NCBI GenBank assembly: GCA_030536995.1
Contig: JAUNOY010000005.1
Coordinates: 70,006-134,005 of the forward strand
Source of the DNA: Eubacteriales bacterium
Lineage (GTDB): Bacteria > Bacillota > Clostridia > Lachnospirales > Lachnospiraceae
DNA length: 64,000 nt
Reading direction: 5' to 3'
Shown: one piece after another, positions 1 to 8,292 of the stretch
Numbering within the stretch: position 1 is the stretch's first letter
How the letters are laid out: the number at the start of each line of letters is the position of its first letter
The notes under the pieces: generated by a model
Database searches by the model: none
Seen by the model: the letters and a program-made list of their open reading frames with translations, nothing else
What the model was told of the DNA's origin: nothing
Translations under genes and position numbers: made by a program

Positions 1-1
1 T

Positions 2-1810
2 ATGAGACAGGCTCTTTCAGAAGCCGGAATTCCGGTTCCTTTTTTCAGGGCTGTCTCAGAGGGAGAACGCATCGTCCCTCCGTCCTGGCCTGTAGTTGTA
101 AAGCCTACAGACCGTTCCGGAAGCCGCGCCGTTACCAGGGCAGAGCGGATGGAGGAGCTTGAAGAGGCAATAAAAGCGGCTGTTGCACAGTCTTTTGAAA
201 AAAAGGCGATTGTGGAGGAATATATTTCAGGAGCTGAATACAGTGTTGAGACAATAAGCTTTCGGGGAAAGCACAGATGTCTGGCAATTACGAAGAAGTT
301 TACAACAGGGGATCCTCATTATATTGAAGTAGGGCATTTACAGCCTGCGCCTTTGCCGCAGGAAATAGAAGAGAAAGTAAAAGAGAACGTATTTCGTGCT
401 CTGGATGCGCTGAAGGTGGAATTTGGGGCAGGACACAGCGAACTGCGTATTGACAGCAAAGGGAACATCAGAATCATAGAAATCGGCTCTCGTATGGGAG
501 GAGACTGTATCGGCTCAGACCTTGTTCCTCTGTCCTGCGGGCAGGATTTTACTGCTATGGTTATTGATACAGCGGCAGGAAGGGAACCGCAGTTTGCAAA
601 GAACGCTCCTGATATGGTCAGTGCAATCCGTTTTATTATGAATGAGAAAGATTTTGTACACCTTGAGAAATTAAAAGCAGAGCATCCGGAGAATATCAGA
701 AAAATCGTGCTGGAGGGAGAGGTAAAGAAGGCAAAAATCTCAGACAGCGGAAGCCGTCCGGGCTTTTATATCCTTCAGGCGGCAACACAGGAGGAGATGA
801 ACATGCTTTTCCATGAAGGGCCGAAGGAAAATCCTGTCAACATTTATCCGACACCCATTCAGAAGCTGCGGTTTGGAAGAGGGGAAGGAAATGAGTTTTA
901 TATGAAAAGGGACGACCTCCTTCCGTTTTCCTTTGGGGGAAATAAGGTGCGCTTTGCAGAGAAATTCGTTGAGGATATGCGAAGAAAGCATTGTGACAGT
1001 ATGATTATTTACGGCAATTACCACTCGAATCTCTGCAGGATTCTGTCTGCGCTTTGCGCAGAGCTTCAGATGCCCTGCTATATGATACACAATACAGAGG
1101 ATGTGAAGGAGGACAAAGAAACCTTTAACAGCCGTATGATCAAAAAGGCGGGGGTAAAGGAAATTGCCTGCAGGAAACAGGGGATTGCAGACGCTGTGAA
1201 GCAGGCTGTAGCAGAACTTACAGAAATGGGATACCGTCCTTATTATATTTACGGAAATGAAAAAGGCGAGGGAAACGAGAGCGTTCCGATGTCAGCTTAT
1301 GTGCAGGCATATGAAGAAATCTGCGGTTGGGAGGCAGAGGAAGGAATGGAATTTGACTATATTTTCCTTGCATCCAGCACAAATGCCACTCAGGCAGGAC
1401 TCCTTATGGGAAGTCTTCTTCGGGGAGACAACCGCAAAATTGTCGGGATTTCAGTTTCCAGAAATGCACAACGGGGAAAAGAAGTGATTGCGCATAATAT
1501 TTCAGAATATGTGGAAAAGCTTTGCCCGCAAAGGACAGACCTTGTGGATAAATCAAAAAATCAGATATATTTCACAGACGCTTACATGGAAGGGGGCTAT
1601 GGAGCGTTCTCTTTGAATGTGGCAGGGCAGATAGAACAGCTTTATGAAACAGATGGCATATATCTTGATATGACATATACAGGAAAAGGGTTTTATGGTA
1701 TGATGAAATATCTGGAAGAACAGAAGATTCAGGGGAAAAAGATTCTTTTTCTTCATACGGGCGGAGCGCCGCTGTTCTTCGACTATCTGAACAGTGAAAC
1801 AGAGGATTGA
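2..1810 (+). CDS. ATP-grasp ligase fused to a PLP-dependent D-cysteine desulfhydrase/ACC deaminase-like enzyme (5' end outside window)
   Basis: Residues 1 to about 270 carry an ATP-grasp ligase core: the VVVKPTDRSGSRAV nucleotide-binding segment, the VEEYISGAEYSVE strand and the metal-binding IIEIGSRMGGD. From about residue 280 a fold-type II PLP enzyme begins. It has KRDDLLPFSFGGNKVR, whose Lys in GGNK should bind PLP, and ends with the FLHTGGAP loop typical of D-cysteine desulfhydrase and ACC deaminase relatives. The first Met is only two bases from the window edge and the usual pre-ATP-grasp domain of about 100 residues is missing, so the true start lies upstream. The ATP-grasp half probably makes an amide bond using an amino acid; the PLP half probably supplies or changes that amino acid. 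Substrates are unknown. The stop overlaps the leader of the next ATP-grasp gene, so the two are likely translated together. Confidence 0.85.
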   Translation: MRQALSEAGIPVPFFRAVSEGERIVPPSWPVVVKPTDRSGSRAVTRAERMEELEEAIKAAVAQSFEKKAIVEEYISGAEYSVETISFRGKHRCLAITKKFTTGDPHYIEVGHLQPAPLPQEIEEKVKENVFRALDALKVEFGAGHSELRIDSKGNIRIIEIGSRMGGDCIGSDLVPLSCGQDFTAMVIDTAAGREPQFAKNAPDMVSAIRFIMNEKDFVHLEKLKAEHPENIRKIVLEGEVKKAKISDSGSRPGFYILQAATQEEMNMLFHEGPKENPVNIYPTPIQKLRFGRGEGNEFYMKRDDLLPFSFGGNKVRFAEKFVEDMRRKHCDSMIIYGNYHSNLCRILSALCAELQMPCYMIHNTEDVKEDKETFNSRMIKKAGVKEIACRKQGIADAVKQAVAELTEMGYRPYYIYGNEKGEGNESVPMSAYVQAYEEICGWEAEEGMEFDYIFLASSTNATQAGLLMGSLLRGDNRKIVGISVSRNAQRGKEVIAHNISEYVEKLCPQRTDLVDKSKNQIYFTDAYMEGGYGAFSLNVAGQIEQLYETDGIYLDMTYTGKGFYGMMKYLEEQKIQGKKILFLHTGGAPLFFDYLNSETED

Positions 1811-1812
1811 AA

Positions 1813-3036
1813 ATGAAGAAATTAATGATTCTGGGAGCAGGGTATTCTCAGCTCCCTTTATTTGAGGCTGCGAAAAGGCTTGGGGTTTATACTGTCGCGG
1901 CGAGTACGCCGGGAGACTGGCCGGGATTTGCGGCTGCAGATGAAGCTTCTTATACAGATATTTCAGACCCTGAGGCAGTGTGCAGGGCTGCCCGTGAACT
2001 TGGAGTGGACGGCGTTGCCACCTGCTGCCTTGATACAGGAGTCCGCGCCATTGGGTATACCTGCGAGAAGCTGGGGCTTAAAGGACTTACTGCTGAGGCG
2101 GGAAAAATAAGCTCAGACAAATTTCTGATGAAAGAAGCTTTCCAAAAGGGCGGAGTAAGCTGCGCGAAGCATATATGTGTAAGAAGTGCAGAGGAACTGG
2201 AGACGGCTCTTGAGATACTTCGCTTTCCTGTTATTTTGAAGGCGGTTGATCTGATGGGAAGCAGGGGACTTTTCCGATGCAAAACAAAAGAAGAAGCCCT
2301 TCGGTATTACGGAGAAACAATGGCTGCGACAAGGAAGGATTACTGCCTTGTGGAGGAATTTATAGAAGGAGAAATCTTTGGCTGTGAGGCGATGATGTCG
2401 GACGGAAAGCTTGTCTTTTGTCTGCCAAACAATATTGAAGCGTGGCAAAGTCATGTCCCAACGCCGATCGGTCATTCTGTTCCTTATAAAAAACTAACGC
2501 TTCTGGGAGATGAAGTGAAACGTCAGCTTATGCTGGCAATAAATGCAGTGGGACTTGACAATTGTCCTGTAAACTGTGATTTGATTCGACGGGGGAATGA
2601 AGTGTTTGTCATTGAAATCACAGGCAGGGCAGGCGCAACCTGTCTTCCTGAAATGGTAAGTCTGTATTACGGAATTGATTATTATGAGGCAATCGTGCAG
2701 CTTGCGCTTGGCATGGATGTGGAGAAGCTCTGGAGTGCGGGCCGTCCGAAGCGTTCTGTGCTTGCAAGGAGTCTGACATCAGACAGGACGGGAATTGTGA
2801 AGGCGATTCATAACAGAAACGAGAAAGCGGAATTAAGTGAGGTGGATTTTGCTAATCCTCCGGAAAACGGACTGATTGATATTTCTTTTAATATTCAGGC
2901 GGGTGAAGAAGTGCGGCGTTATGAAAACGGCAGGGACAGAATCGGTCAGGTCATCCTTACCGGAAAAAGTCTTCAGGAGTGTGAGGAGCGTCTGGAAGAA
3001 GTTTTGGCAAATATACACATTGAATTTACAGAATGA
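1813..3036 (+). CDS. ATP-grasp family ligase
   Basis: A complete stand-alone ATP-grasp ligase of 407 residues. The N-terminus (KLMILGAGYSQLPLFEAAKRLG) is the Rossmann-like pre-ATP-grasp domain. FPVILKAVDLMGSRGL is the ATP-binding loop, LVEEFIEGEIFGCEAM the central strand, and CDLI plus VFVIEITGRAGATCLPE the metal- and phosphate-binding end. Architecture resembles carnosine-synthase-like and amino-acid ligases, which couple a carboxylate to an amine through an acyl phosphate. ATG 1813 is preferred because AGAGGA at 1801-1806 lies six bases upstream; the in-frame TTG at 1807 has no room for it. It follows the fusion gene with essentially no gap and precedes two membrane proteins, so it probably acts on the same product. 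Substrate unknown. Confidence 0.85.
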   Translation: MKKLMILGAGYSQLPLFEAAKRLGVYTVAASTPGDWPGFAAADEASYTDISDPEAVCRAARELGVDGVATCCLDTGVRAIGYTCEKLGLKGLTAEAGKISSDKFLMKEAFQKGGVSCAKHICVRSAEELETALEILRFPVILKAVDLMGSRGLFRCKTKEEALRYYGETMAATRKDYCLVEEFIEGEIFGCEAMMSDGKLVFCLPNNIEAWQSHVPTPIGHSVPYKKLTLLGDEVKRQLMLAINAVGLDNCPVNCDLIRRGNEVFVIEITGRAGATCLPEMVSLYYGIDYYEAIVQLALGMDVEKLWSAGRPKRSVLARSLTSDRTGIVKAIHNRNEKAELSEVDFANPPENGLIDISFNIQAGEEVRRYENGRDRIGQVILTGKSLQECEERLEEVLANIHIEFTE

Positions 3037-3051
3037 TTGTGAGAGAATATT

Positions 3052-3441
3052 ATGGATAAACATTTGCCTGTAAAAAAGGGCGTCTATCTGATGCTGCATA
3101 TCAGTCTGCTGTTCAGTTCCCTGAGCGGTGTCTGTTCTAAAAAAGCATCAGGATATATAGAGAATATTTTTTCCATCCCGTTTCTGTTCTGGTTCGGGTT
3201 GGTTTTTGTAATTATGTTTGGATATGCTGTAATCTGGCAGCAGATTCTGCGGTATCTGCCTCTGACTGTGGCATATGCCAACAAGCCGGTGACTCTGGTG
3301 TGGGGAATTGTCTGGGGAAGCCTGATTTTCGGGGAAAAGATTACGTGGAATATGCTGGTGGGAGCTGCGATTATTTTTGCCGGAATTTATCTGGTAAGCA
3401 GCGACGGAAGCGAGAACAAAAAAGGAGAAAAAGCGTTATGA
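3052..3441 (+). CDS. EmrE-like small membrane transporter subunit (first of a pair)
   Basis: A 129-residue protein with four predicted hydrophobic helices: about 14-27, 43-62, 70-93 and 100-116. It has the EamA/SMR half-transporter pattern, including a Pro-rich ANKPVTLVWG helix and a closing GAAIIFAGIYLVSS helix. Half-size proteins of this type work as dimers. In the arn pathway ArnE and ArnF pair to flip an undecaprenyl-linked aminosugar across the membrane. A second half-protein starts in the ATGA overlap at 3438 and an ArnC-type transferase follows, which favours the lipid-sugar flippase reading over drug efflux. This is inference from fold and neighbours. Confidence 0.75.
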   Translation: MDKHLPVKKGVYLMLHISLLFSSLSGVCSKKASGYIENIFSIPFLFWFGLVFVIMFGYAVIWQQILRYLPLTVAYANKPVTLVWGIVWGSLIFGEKITWNMLVGAAIIFAGIYLVSSDGSENKKGEKAL

Positions 3442-3788
3442 GTAAACTTGGAACAGCGGTCTGCGTACTTCTTGTCTCTGTTTTTATCTCGTCTGTATCG
3501 CAGGTTCTTCTGAAGAAAGCGGCTGACAGGACATATAAAAGTAAGCTTTTTGAATATCTGAATCCGCTTGTTATCGGAGCTTATGCCATGTTTTTCGGTT
3601 CGGTGATTCTGACTATGCTGGCGCTTCGCTATGTGCCTCTGTCCATGTCGCCGATTCTGGAATCCACAGGCTATATTTTTGTGGCTGTTTTGGGATATTT
3701 TTTCCTGAAGGAGCGGTTCAGCAGACGCAAGGTAACAGGAATCTGCCTGATTCTGGCAGGAATAGCCGTATTTTCGATGAAGATGTAA
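3438..3788 (+). CDS. EmrE-like small membrane transporter subunit (second of a pair)
   Basis: A 116-residue, four-helix EamA/SMR-type half protein (LGTAVCVLLVSVFISSVSQVLLKKAA, then the LRYVPLSMSPILEST helix, a KERFSRRK loop and a final helix). The start is ATG 3438 inside the ATGA overlap with the preceding gene, with AAAGGAG just upstream. A longer in-frame version beginning at 3300 would run back through the coding sequence of the first half-transporter and is rejected. The pairing of two divergent halves translated in tandem fits a heterodimeric ArnE/ArnF-like flippase. The cargo is unproven. Confidence 0.75.
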   Translation: MSKLGTAVCVLLVSVFISSVSQVLLKKAADRTYKSKLFEYLNPLVIGAYAMFFGSVILTMLALRYVPLSMSPILESTGYIFVAVLGYFFLKERFSRRKVTGICLILAGIAVFSMKM

Positions 3789-3812
3789 GCGGCTGGTTAG
3801 GAGAGAAAAAAG

Positions 3813-4769
3813 ATGTTGGTATCAATTGTTATACCGTGTTATAACTCTGAGCACACCATTGGGAAAGTGGTGGAGCTTGCTGTGGAGGAATTCGGTAAAT
3901 TAGAAGATTATGATTGTGAATTTGTTCTTGTCAACGATTATTCCAGAGACGGAACATGGAAAGCAATTCAGGGACTGGCTGAGAGATATCCAAATGTGAA
4001 AGGGATAAATCTGGCGAAGAATTTCGGTCAGCACAATGCAATTATGGCAGGGCTTTCCAGAACAGAGGGAGATCTGATTATCGGAATGGACGATGATATG
4101 CAGAATCATCCGTCTCAGATTCCGCAGTTTCTGAAAAAAATAGAAGAGGGCTATGATATTGTATTTGGTGTATTTAAACAGAGGAAATTTTCTGTTTTTA
4201 AGAATATTACCGGCGCAGTGAGCCGTTTCCTTCTGTGGCATCTTCTGGACAGACCGAAGGATATTCAGATGAGCAGCTTCTGGTGCTGCCGCCGTTATGT
4301 TCGCGATGAGGTGGTAAAATATGACGGCTATAATATTTTTCTTCAGGTGTTGTTTTTCAGAACGACACATAATATTGCCAATATAGAAATTGAGCATTTC
4401 GCAAGGGAAGTGGGAGAGTCAAATTATAATTTCAGGAGAGGGCTTAAGCTGTTTATGTCCTGTTTGAACTTTACGGTGATTCCCCTTCGTGTGGCTACTT
4501 TTTTGGGAACGGTTTTTTCGGCGGCAGGATTTATTGGAGCGCTGGCGGTGTTGATTCGCAAGCTTTTTGACCCGACGATTGCCATTGGCTGGTCTTCTAT
4601 GATGTGCGCCATGCTGGTACTTTTCGGATTCAGCTTTCTGATGCTGGGAATTATCGGCGAGTACATTGGCAAGTTGATTTTAAATATCAATAAGACGCCG
4701 CAATACGTTATACGTGAGACTGCGAATCTGGATACAAATGAAGAGGGAAACAAAGATACACGGGAGTGA
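3813..4769 (+). CDS. Family 2 glycosyltransferase, ArnC/GtrB-like polyprenyl-phosphate transferase
   Basis: A 318-residue GT2 enzyme. The catalytic domain opens with LVSIVIPCYNSEHTIGKVV, has the FVLVNDYSRDGTW nucleotide-sugar segment and the metal-binding GMDDDMQNHP (DXD), and ends in two C-terminal membrane helices at about residues 225-250 and 262-290. That layout is shared by ArnC, GtrB and dolichol-phosphate-mannose-type enzymes, which load a sugar onto undecaprenyl phosphate at the inner membrane face. TAGGAG at 3798-3803 sits nine bases before ATG 3813. Placement after the EmrE-like pair suggests the lipid-linked sugar it makes is then flipped outward. The sugar cannot be read from sequence. 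Confidence 0.85.
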   Translation: MLVSIVIPCYNSEHTIGKVVELAVEEFGKLEDYDCEFVLVNDYSRDGTWKAIQGLAERYPNVKGINLAKNFGQHNAIMAGLSRTEGDLIIGMDDDMQNHPSQIPQFLKKIEEGYDIVFGVFKQRKFSVFKNITGAVSRFLLWHLLDRPKDIQMSSFWCCRRYVRDEVVKYDGYNIFLQVLFFRTTHNIANIEIEHFAREVGESNYNFRRGLKLFMSCLNFTVIPLRVATFLGTVFSAAGFIGALAVLIRKLFDPTIAIGWSSMMCAMLVLFGFSFLMLGIIGEYIGKLILNINKTPQYVIRETANLDTNEEGNKDTRE

Positions 4770-4774
4770 ATACA

Positions 4775-6061
4775 ATGAAAAAATGGAAACAGCTGCTCTG
4801 CGGAGTTATTGTGGGAATACTGAGCGCTCAGGCAACAGTGGGAGCAGCGGCAGATCTGGATGCGAAATATACAATAGAAACAAACGAAATCCCCTCATGG
4901 CCTCAGGCTGCTGATATTATGGCAGACACAGGGGTTCTGATGGAGGCGTCCACAGGTGCTGTTCTCTTTGACAAAGGGGCAAATGAGATTCGTTATCCGG
5001 CAAGTATTACGAAGCTGATGACGCTTCTGGTGGCTGCGGAAAATGGAAATCTGGAGGACAAGGTTACTTTCACTGAAACGGGAATCCGTGATGTAAAGCC
5101 GGATTCCGGAAATATCGGGATGCAGCTTGGGGAAGTGCTGACTCTGGAGCAGTGCCTTTATGCCATGATTCTTTATTCTGCCAATGAGGTTTCTGCTCAG
5201 ATTGCAGAATTTGTCGGCGGGACAGAGGAAGCATTTATTGAGATGATGAATGAGAAGGCGGAAGAGCTTGGCTGTAAAAATACGCATTTTACAAATGCAA
5301 GCGGTCTGCCGGATCCCAATCAGTATACAACGGCAAGGGATATGGCGCAGATATTCCGGGCGGGGCTTCGAAATAAAGTTTTCCGCAAAGTAGTAAAAAC
5401 AAGGGCTTTTAAAATTCCCAAAACAAATAAAAACGATCAGGAACGCTTTCTTGCAACCCATCATCCGCTTTTGTCCGAACAATCCGGTATTTTTGACCCG
5501 GACTGTATTGGGGGCAAGTCCGGTATGACGAACGATGCAGGACATACGTTGGTGACAGGTATGAAGAAGAACGGTATGACGCTGATCGCGGTGGTTCTCA
5601 GGGATGTGGACATCAATCAGGCAGGGGTGGATTCTCAGAATCTTTTCCGTTATGGATATGAAAATTTCCAGAAAGTTGAGGTTGATGGAGGAAGCGTGGT
5701 AGTCCCAAAGGGAACAGATGTGAAAACTCTTTCTGTCAGGGAGAATCAGGTGGGAGAAAATAAAGTACGCCAGAGATATTTCCTGAATGACCGTTATGTG
5801 GGAAGAGGTACGATAGAAAGAGCTCAGCCTACGGCGGAGCCGGCAAAAACGCCGGACGCTGAAAAAGAAGAAGGCGACGGCAATGCAGCCGAGCCTGCCC
5901 GGAGTGAAGAGGTAAAAGAACAGGAAAAGGAACAGGAAAAGGGACTTTCCAAAACTGCAAAAATACTTCTTGTTATCATGGGCGTTATGGCGCTGATTCT
6001 GGTTATCCTCTGTAATATGCTGATTATTAAGAAACAAAAGAAGAACAGACGTCACAGGTGA
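4775..6061 (+). CDS. dacF: D-alanyl-D-alanine carboxypeptidase (PBP5/DacF type)
   Basis: A secreted then membrane-anchored serine D,D-carboxypeptidase (peptidase S11), which trims the terminal D-Ala from peptidoglycan stem peptides. An N-terminal signal peptide (about residues 1-28) precedes the active-site motifs: Ser77-X-X-Lys80 in PASITKLM, SAN at about 135 and K248-S-G in GGKSGMTNDAGHT. A Glu/Lys-rich linker (about 360-390) leads to a C-terminal membrane helix and a basic tail. ATG 4775 is favoured over the overlapping GTG 4766 because GGGAG at 4762-4766 is correctly spaced only for the ATG. It directly follows the ArnC-like gene, so envelope modification is a common theme of this operon. 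Confidence 0.9.
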   Translation: MKKWKQLLCGVIVGILSAQATVGAAADLDAKYTIETNEIPSWPQAADIMADTGVLMEASTGAVLFDKGANEIRYPASITKLMTLLVAAENGNLEDKVTFTETGIRDVKPDSGNIGMQLGEVLTLEQCLYAMILYSANEVSAQIAEFVGGTEEAFIEMMNEKAEELGCKNTHFTNASGLPDPNQYTTARDMAQIFRAGLRNKVFRKVVKTRAFKIPKTNKNDQERFLATHHPLLSEQSGIFDPDCIGGKSGMTNDAGHTLVTGMKKNGMTLIAVVLRDVDINQAGVDSQNLFRYGYENFQKVEVDGGSVVVPKGTDVKTLSVRENQVGENKVRQRYFLNDRYVGRGTIERAQPTAEPAKTPDAEKEEGDGNAAEPARSEEVKEQEKEQEKGLSKTAKILLVIMGVMALILVILCNMLIIKKQKKNRRHR

Positions 6062-6067
6062 AAAAAT

Positions 6068-6127
6068 AAAATCATCCTCCTGAGTTTCCGCTCTGCATTG
6101 GCTGCGGATTTTCGGGAGGATGATTTT
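6068..6127. terminator. Bidirectional intrinsic terminator between convergent genes
   Basis: Perfect 13-base arms AAAATCATCCTCC (6068-6080) and GGAGGATGATTTT (6115-6127) carry A-runs on the left and T-runs on the right. The hairpin can stop transcription from dacF and from the leftward binding-protein gene. Confidence 0.8.
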
Positions 6128-6155
6128 GTGTCAGGTGTTTTAGAAGTGTCGTCTG

Positions 6156-7169
6156 TTATTTTTTAGCAGCTTTTTTGGCGTATTCTGTTGTAACAAGATT
6201 CTCGTAATCGAGGCGTTTGTTCAGCTCGCCTGCGCCTTCCAGAATATCCTGAAGAAGGTTGAAACTGTCTTCCTCAAAAATCAGATTATCTTTCCATGTA
6301 TCCTGATCGTAATATCGTTTCACAATGGTGGTGATGGTTTCCAGATTAAATTCCGGAAACTGGGGAGCGATAACCTCTGCAATTTCTTCAGGTGTATGGT
6401 TTACCACGAAGTCCATGCCTTTTTGAAGTCCGTTTGTGAATGCCGTAATAAGCTCAGGATGTTTTTCCATATAGCTTGTTTTTGCGCTGTAGGAAGTGTA
6501 GGGCACATAGCCGGAGTCTACACCCAGAGAAGCGACGACATAACCTGCGCCTTCCTGTTCAAGGGCTGTGGCGGACGGCTCAAACTCTACGGAAAAATCT
6601 CCCTGCCCTCCGGAAAAGGCAGCGGCAGTAGAGCCGAAATCAATACTCTGGTCGATGGTAAGGTCAGTTTGCGGGTCAATGTTGTTGGCTTTGAGGATAT
6701 GCTCGAAGACCATTTCCGGCATACCGCCTTTTCGACCTCCCAGAACTTTTTTGCCCTTAAGGTCTTCCCACTGGAAATCAGGCATTTCCTCTCGGGCTAC
6801 AAGGAAGTTTCCGGCGCGTTGGGTGAGCTGGGCAAAGTTTACGATTACGTCGTTGGCGCCTTCCTGATAGGCGTAGATGGAAGCTTCTGCGCCCATGAAG
6901 CCGATGTCCGCTTCGCCGGAGATGACAGCCGTCATAACCTTATCTGCGCCGAAGCCTGTTACCAGCTCAAGGTCGATGCCCTCTTCTGCAAAGTAGCCTT
7001 TTTCAATGGCGACATACTGAGGCGCATAGAAGATGGAATGGGCGACTTCGTTTAAGGTGACTTTTGTAAGCGGCTCTTCCTTATTTTCTGCCATAACAAA
7101 AGAGGGCAGAGCTGTGATTGCCAGAAGTACGGCAAGAGCGGCAGCAGTTACTTTTCTTTTTAATTTCAT
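6156..7169 (-). CDS. ABC transporter substrate-binding protein, NMT1/SsuA-like
   Basis: A 337-residue periplasmic-binding-protein fold protein. The signal peptide has a basic start, a hydrophobic run AALAVLLAITALPSFVMA and an A-E cleavage region; no lipobox Cys is seen, which is unusual for a Gram-positive binding protein. The mature part has the NMT1/THI5-like pattern NEVAHSIFYAPQYVAIEKGYF, GADKVMTAVISGEADIGFMG and LKGKKVLGGRKGGMPE seen in importers of nitrate, sulfonates or pyrimidine-like compounds. ATG 7169 is chosen over TTG 7175 because AAGGAG at 7179-7184 is correctly spaced for it. No permease or ATPase gene is adjacent. It lies behind a terminator at the end of the microcompartment group. 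Confidence 0.8.
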   Translation of the reverse strand: MKLKRKVTAAALAVLLAITALPSFVMAENKEEPLTKVTLNEVAHSIFYAPQYVAIEKGYFAEEGIDLELVTGFGADKVMTAVISGEADIGFMGAEASIYAYQEGANDVIVNFAQLTQRAGNFLVAREEMPDFQWEDLKGKKVLGGRKGGMPEMVFEHILKANNIDPQTDLTIDQSIDFGSTAAAFSGGQGDFSVEFEPSATALEQEGAGYVVASLGVDSGYVPYTSYSAKTSYMEKHPELITAFTNGLQKGMDFVVNHTPEEIAEVIAPQFPEFNLETITTIVKRYYDQDTWKDNLIFEEDSFNLLQDILEGAGELNKRLDYENLVTTEYAKKAAKK

Positions 7170-7225
7170 ATACAATGACTCCTTTTCCTTTCTTTTTCAG
7201 CATATGAAAGAGGAGAAAAAAAGGT

Positions 7226-7272
7226 GAAAAAAACCTCTGCTGAATAAGATTTTCGTTTAATTCAACAGAGGT
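7226..7272 (-). terminator. Intrinsic terminator after the EutP-like gene
   Basis: Read leftward, ACCTCTGTTGAAT pairs with ATTCAGCAGAGGT (one G-T) and is followed by a T run (A run at 7226-7233 on the plus strand). Only about 55 bases separate it from the binding-protein start and I see no good promoter there. It may therefore be a partial, step-down terminator inside one operon. Confidence 0.75.
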
Positions 7273-7319
7273 AAAGAAGCCGGTTATTTTTGGGAATAAA
7301 ATCCTGCGGGAAACAATGT

Positions 7320-7850
7320 CTACCGGATATCCTCCGGATATTCCACGCCTTCCGGAAGGGGATCCCACTCATTTAAGCCAAGGCTTTGTTTGAATTTCGC
7401 CTGTTCCAGAGTTAATGGAGGAAGATCTTCATTCAGGTAGTCCAAAAGTTCGCTGATGCCTTCCCTTGTTTTATTGTTTACCATAAAGATCCGTTCGCAT
7501 CCAGTATTGATTAGCCACTGGCGAACCATGGGGATGTTTGCGTGAGGAGAATCCACCTTGGTGATGATTCCGATAAGCGGGCGGAGTATAAAAGCCCGTG
7601 AGCAGGGGGCAAAAAGATTGAATGGTTCGTCGGCAGCCTGAACAATGGCTACCACATCTGCCTCGAAAGAGAAGCAGGCAAGTCCGACACTGAAATGCTT
7701 GGACTCTGCATATTCGCCCGGAGAGTCTATGGTATCATCGTTTGTGTTGGTATACTGAGTCTTTATGTAGTGAAGCTCTTCACCTTTGAGAGCCTGAGTC
7801 AGAGAAGTCTTTCCGGCTTCGCTTCGTCCCATTAAAAACATTTTCTTCAT
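7320..7850 (-). CDS. EutP/PduV-like small GTPase of microcompartment loci
   Basis: A 176-residue P-loop protein of the EutP/PduV family, whose members accompany ethanolamine or propanediol microcompartments. The Walker A is MGRSEAGKTSL at the N-terminus, the G3-like segment is DSPGEY, and the G4-like base-specificity segment is ITKVDS. The C-terminal tail ends in a short acidic stretch. Its ATG overlaps the stop of the upstream shell-protein gene by four bases (ATGA), so they are translationally coupled. The precise role of EutP is unsettled; acetate kinase activity has been reported for EutP and cytoskeleton association for PduV. No ethanolamine- or diol-degrading enzyme is in the window. 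Confidence 0.8.
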   Translation of the reverse strand: MKKMFLMGRSEAGKTSLTQALKGEELHYIKTQYTNTNDDTIDSPGEYAESKHFSVGLACFSFEADVVAIVQAADEPFNLFAPCSRAFILRPLIGIITKVDSPHANIPMVRQWLINTGCERIFMVNNKTREGISELLDYLNEDLPPLTLEQAKFKQSLGLNEWDPLPEGVEYPEDIR

Positions 7851-8281
7851 CTTGTCACCTCGCAGGTTCTGAAACCGAGGGTATCACGGAAAAAGCGGAC
7901 AACTTCCTCAACTGCAGTCTCCACCTGTGCAAGTCCGCCTGTGAGAATGAGAGAGCCGCAGAAACGGTCCATAAAGCCGATGTCTACATTGGCGCTTTTG
8001 ACAGCGACATCTGCTGCGACTACAACTGCTTCCCACGGTGTGAAGCGGATCAGACCGATGGTCTCGCCTGTATGATCCTCGCCTTCGTGAACACCGATGT
8101 GAAGACCGAGATTTTGATAGATACAGGCTTCGGAAGGATTGATAATATGGGCAAGGCATACTTCTTTTCCGGGAACGCGTACGCGGGTAAGACGGAGTTT
8201 CTTCCCTTCCAGCTCTTCGTAATTCTTGTGAAACAGCTTTTCCAGAAGTTCCTCTCTGGTAATCTGGTTTGTTTGCTTCAT
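7847..8281 (-). CDS. Microcompartment shell protein, EutS/PduU type (circularly permuted BMC domain)
   Basis: A 144-residue single BMC-domain shell protein. The permuted BMC order is visible: an N-terminal segment that would form the small beta barrel (about residues 25-60, ending in HIINPSEACIYQNLGL), then TIGLIRFTPWEAVVVAADVAVKSANVDIGF and GSLILTGGLAQVETAVEEVVRFF. EutS and PduU hexamers form facets of the shell. Extra N-terminal residues (about 1-22) distinguish it from its paralogue just upstream. AGGAAG precedes the ATG. It overlaps the EutP-like gene, and a second shell protein lies 11 bases upstream. The enzymes it would enclose are not nearby. Confidence 0.85.
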   Translation of the reverse strand: MKQTNQITREELLEKLFHKNYEELEGKKLRLTRVRVPGKEVCLAHIINPSEACIYQNLGLHIGVHEGEDHTGETIGLIRFTPWEAVVVAADVAVKSANVDIGFMDRFCGSLILTGGLAQVETAVEEVVRFFRDTLGFRTCEVTR

Positions 8282-8292
8282 ATCAGCACTTC

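Noticed and set aside
4895-6055. 386-codon leftward open frame
   Set aside because: Exactly antisense to dacF; Cys/His/Phe-rich translation without motifs and no ribosome binding site. The three active-site motifs on the plus strand settle it.
6396-7055. 219-codon rightward open frame
   Set aside because: Antisense to the NMT1-type binding protein gene, which has a signal peptide and family motifs.
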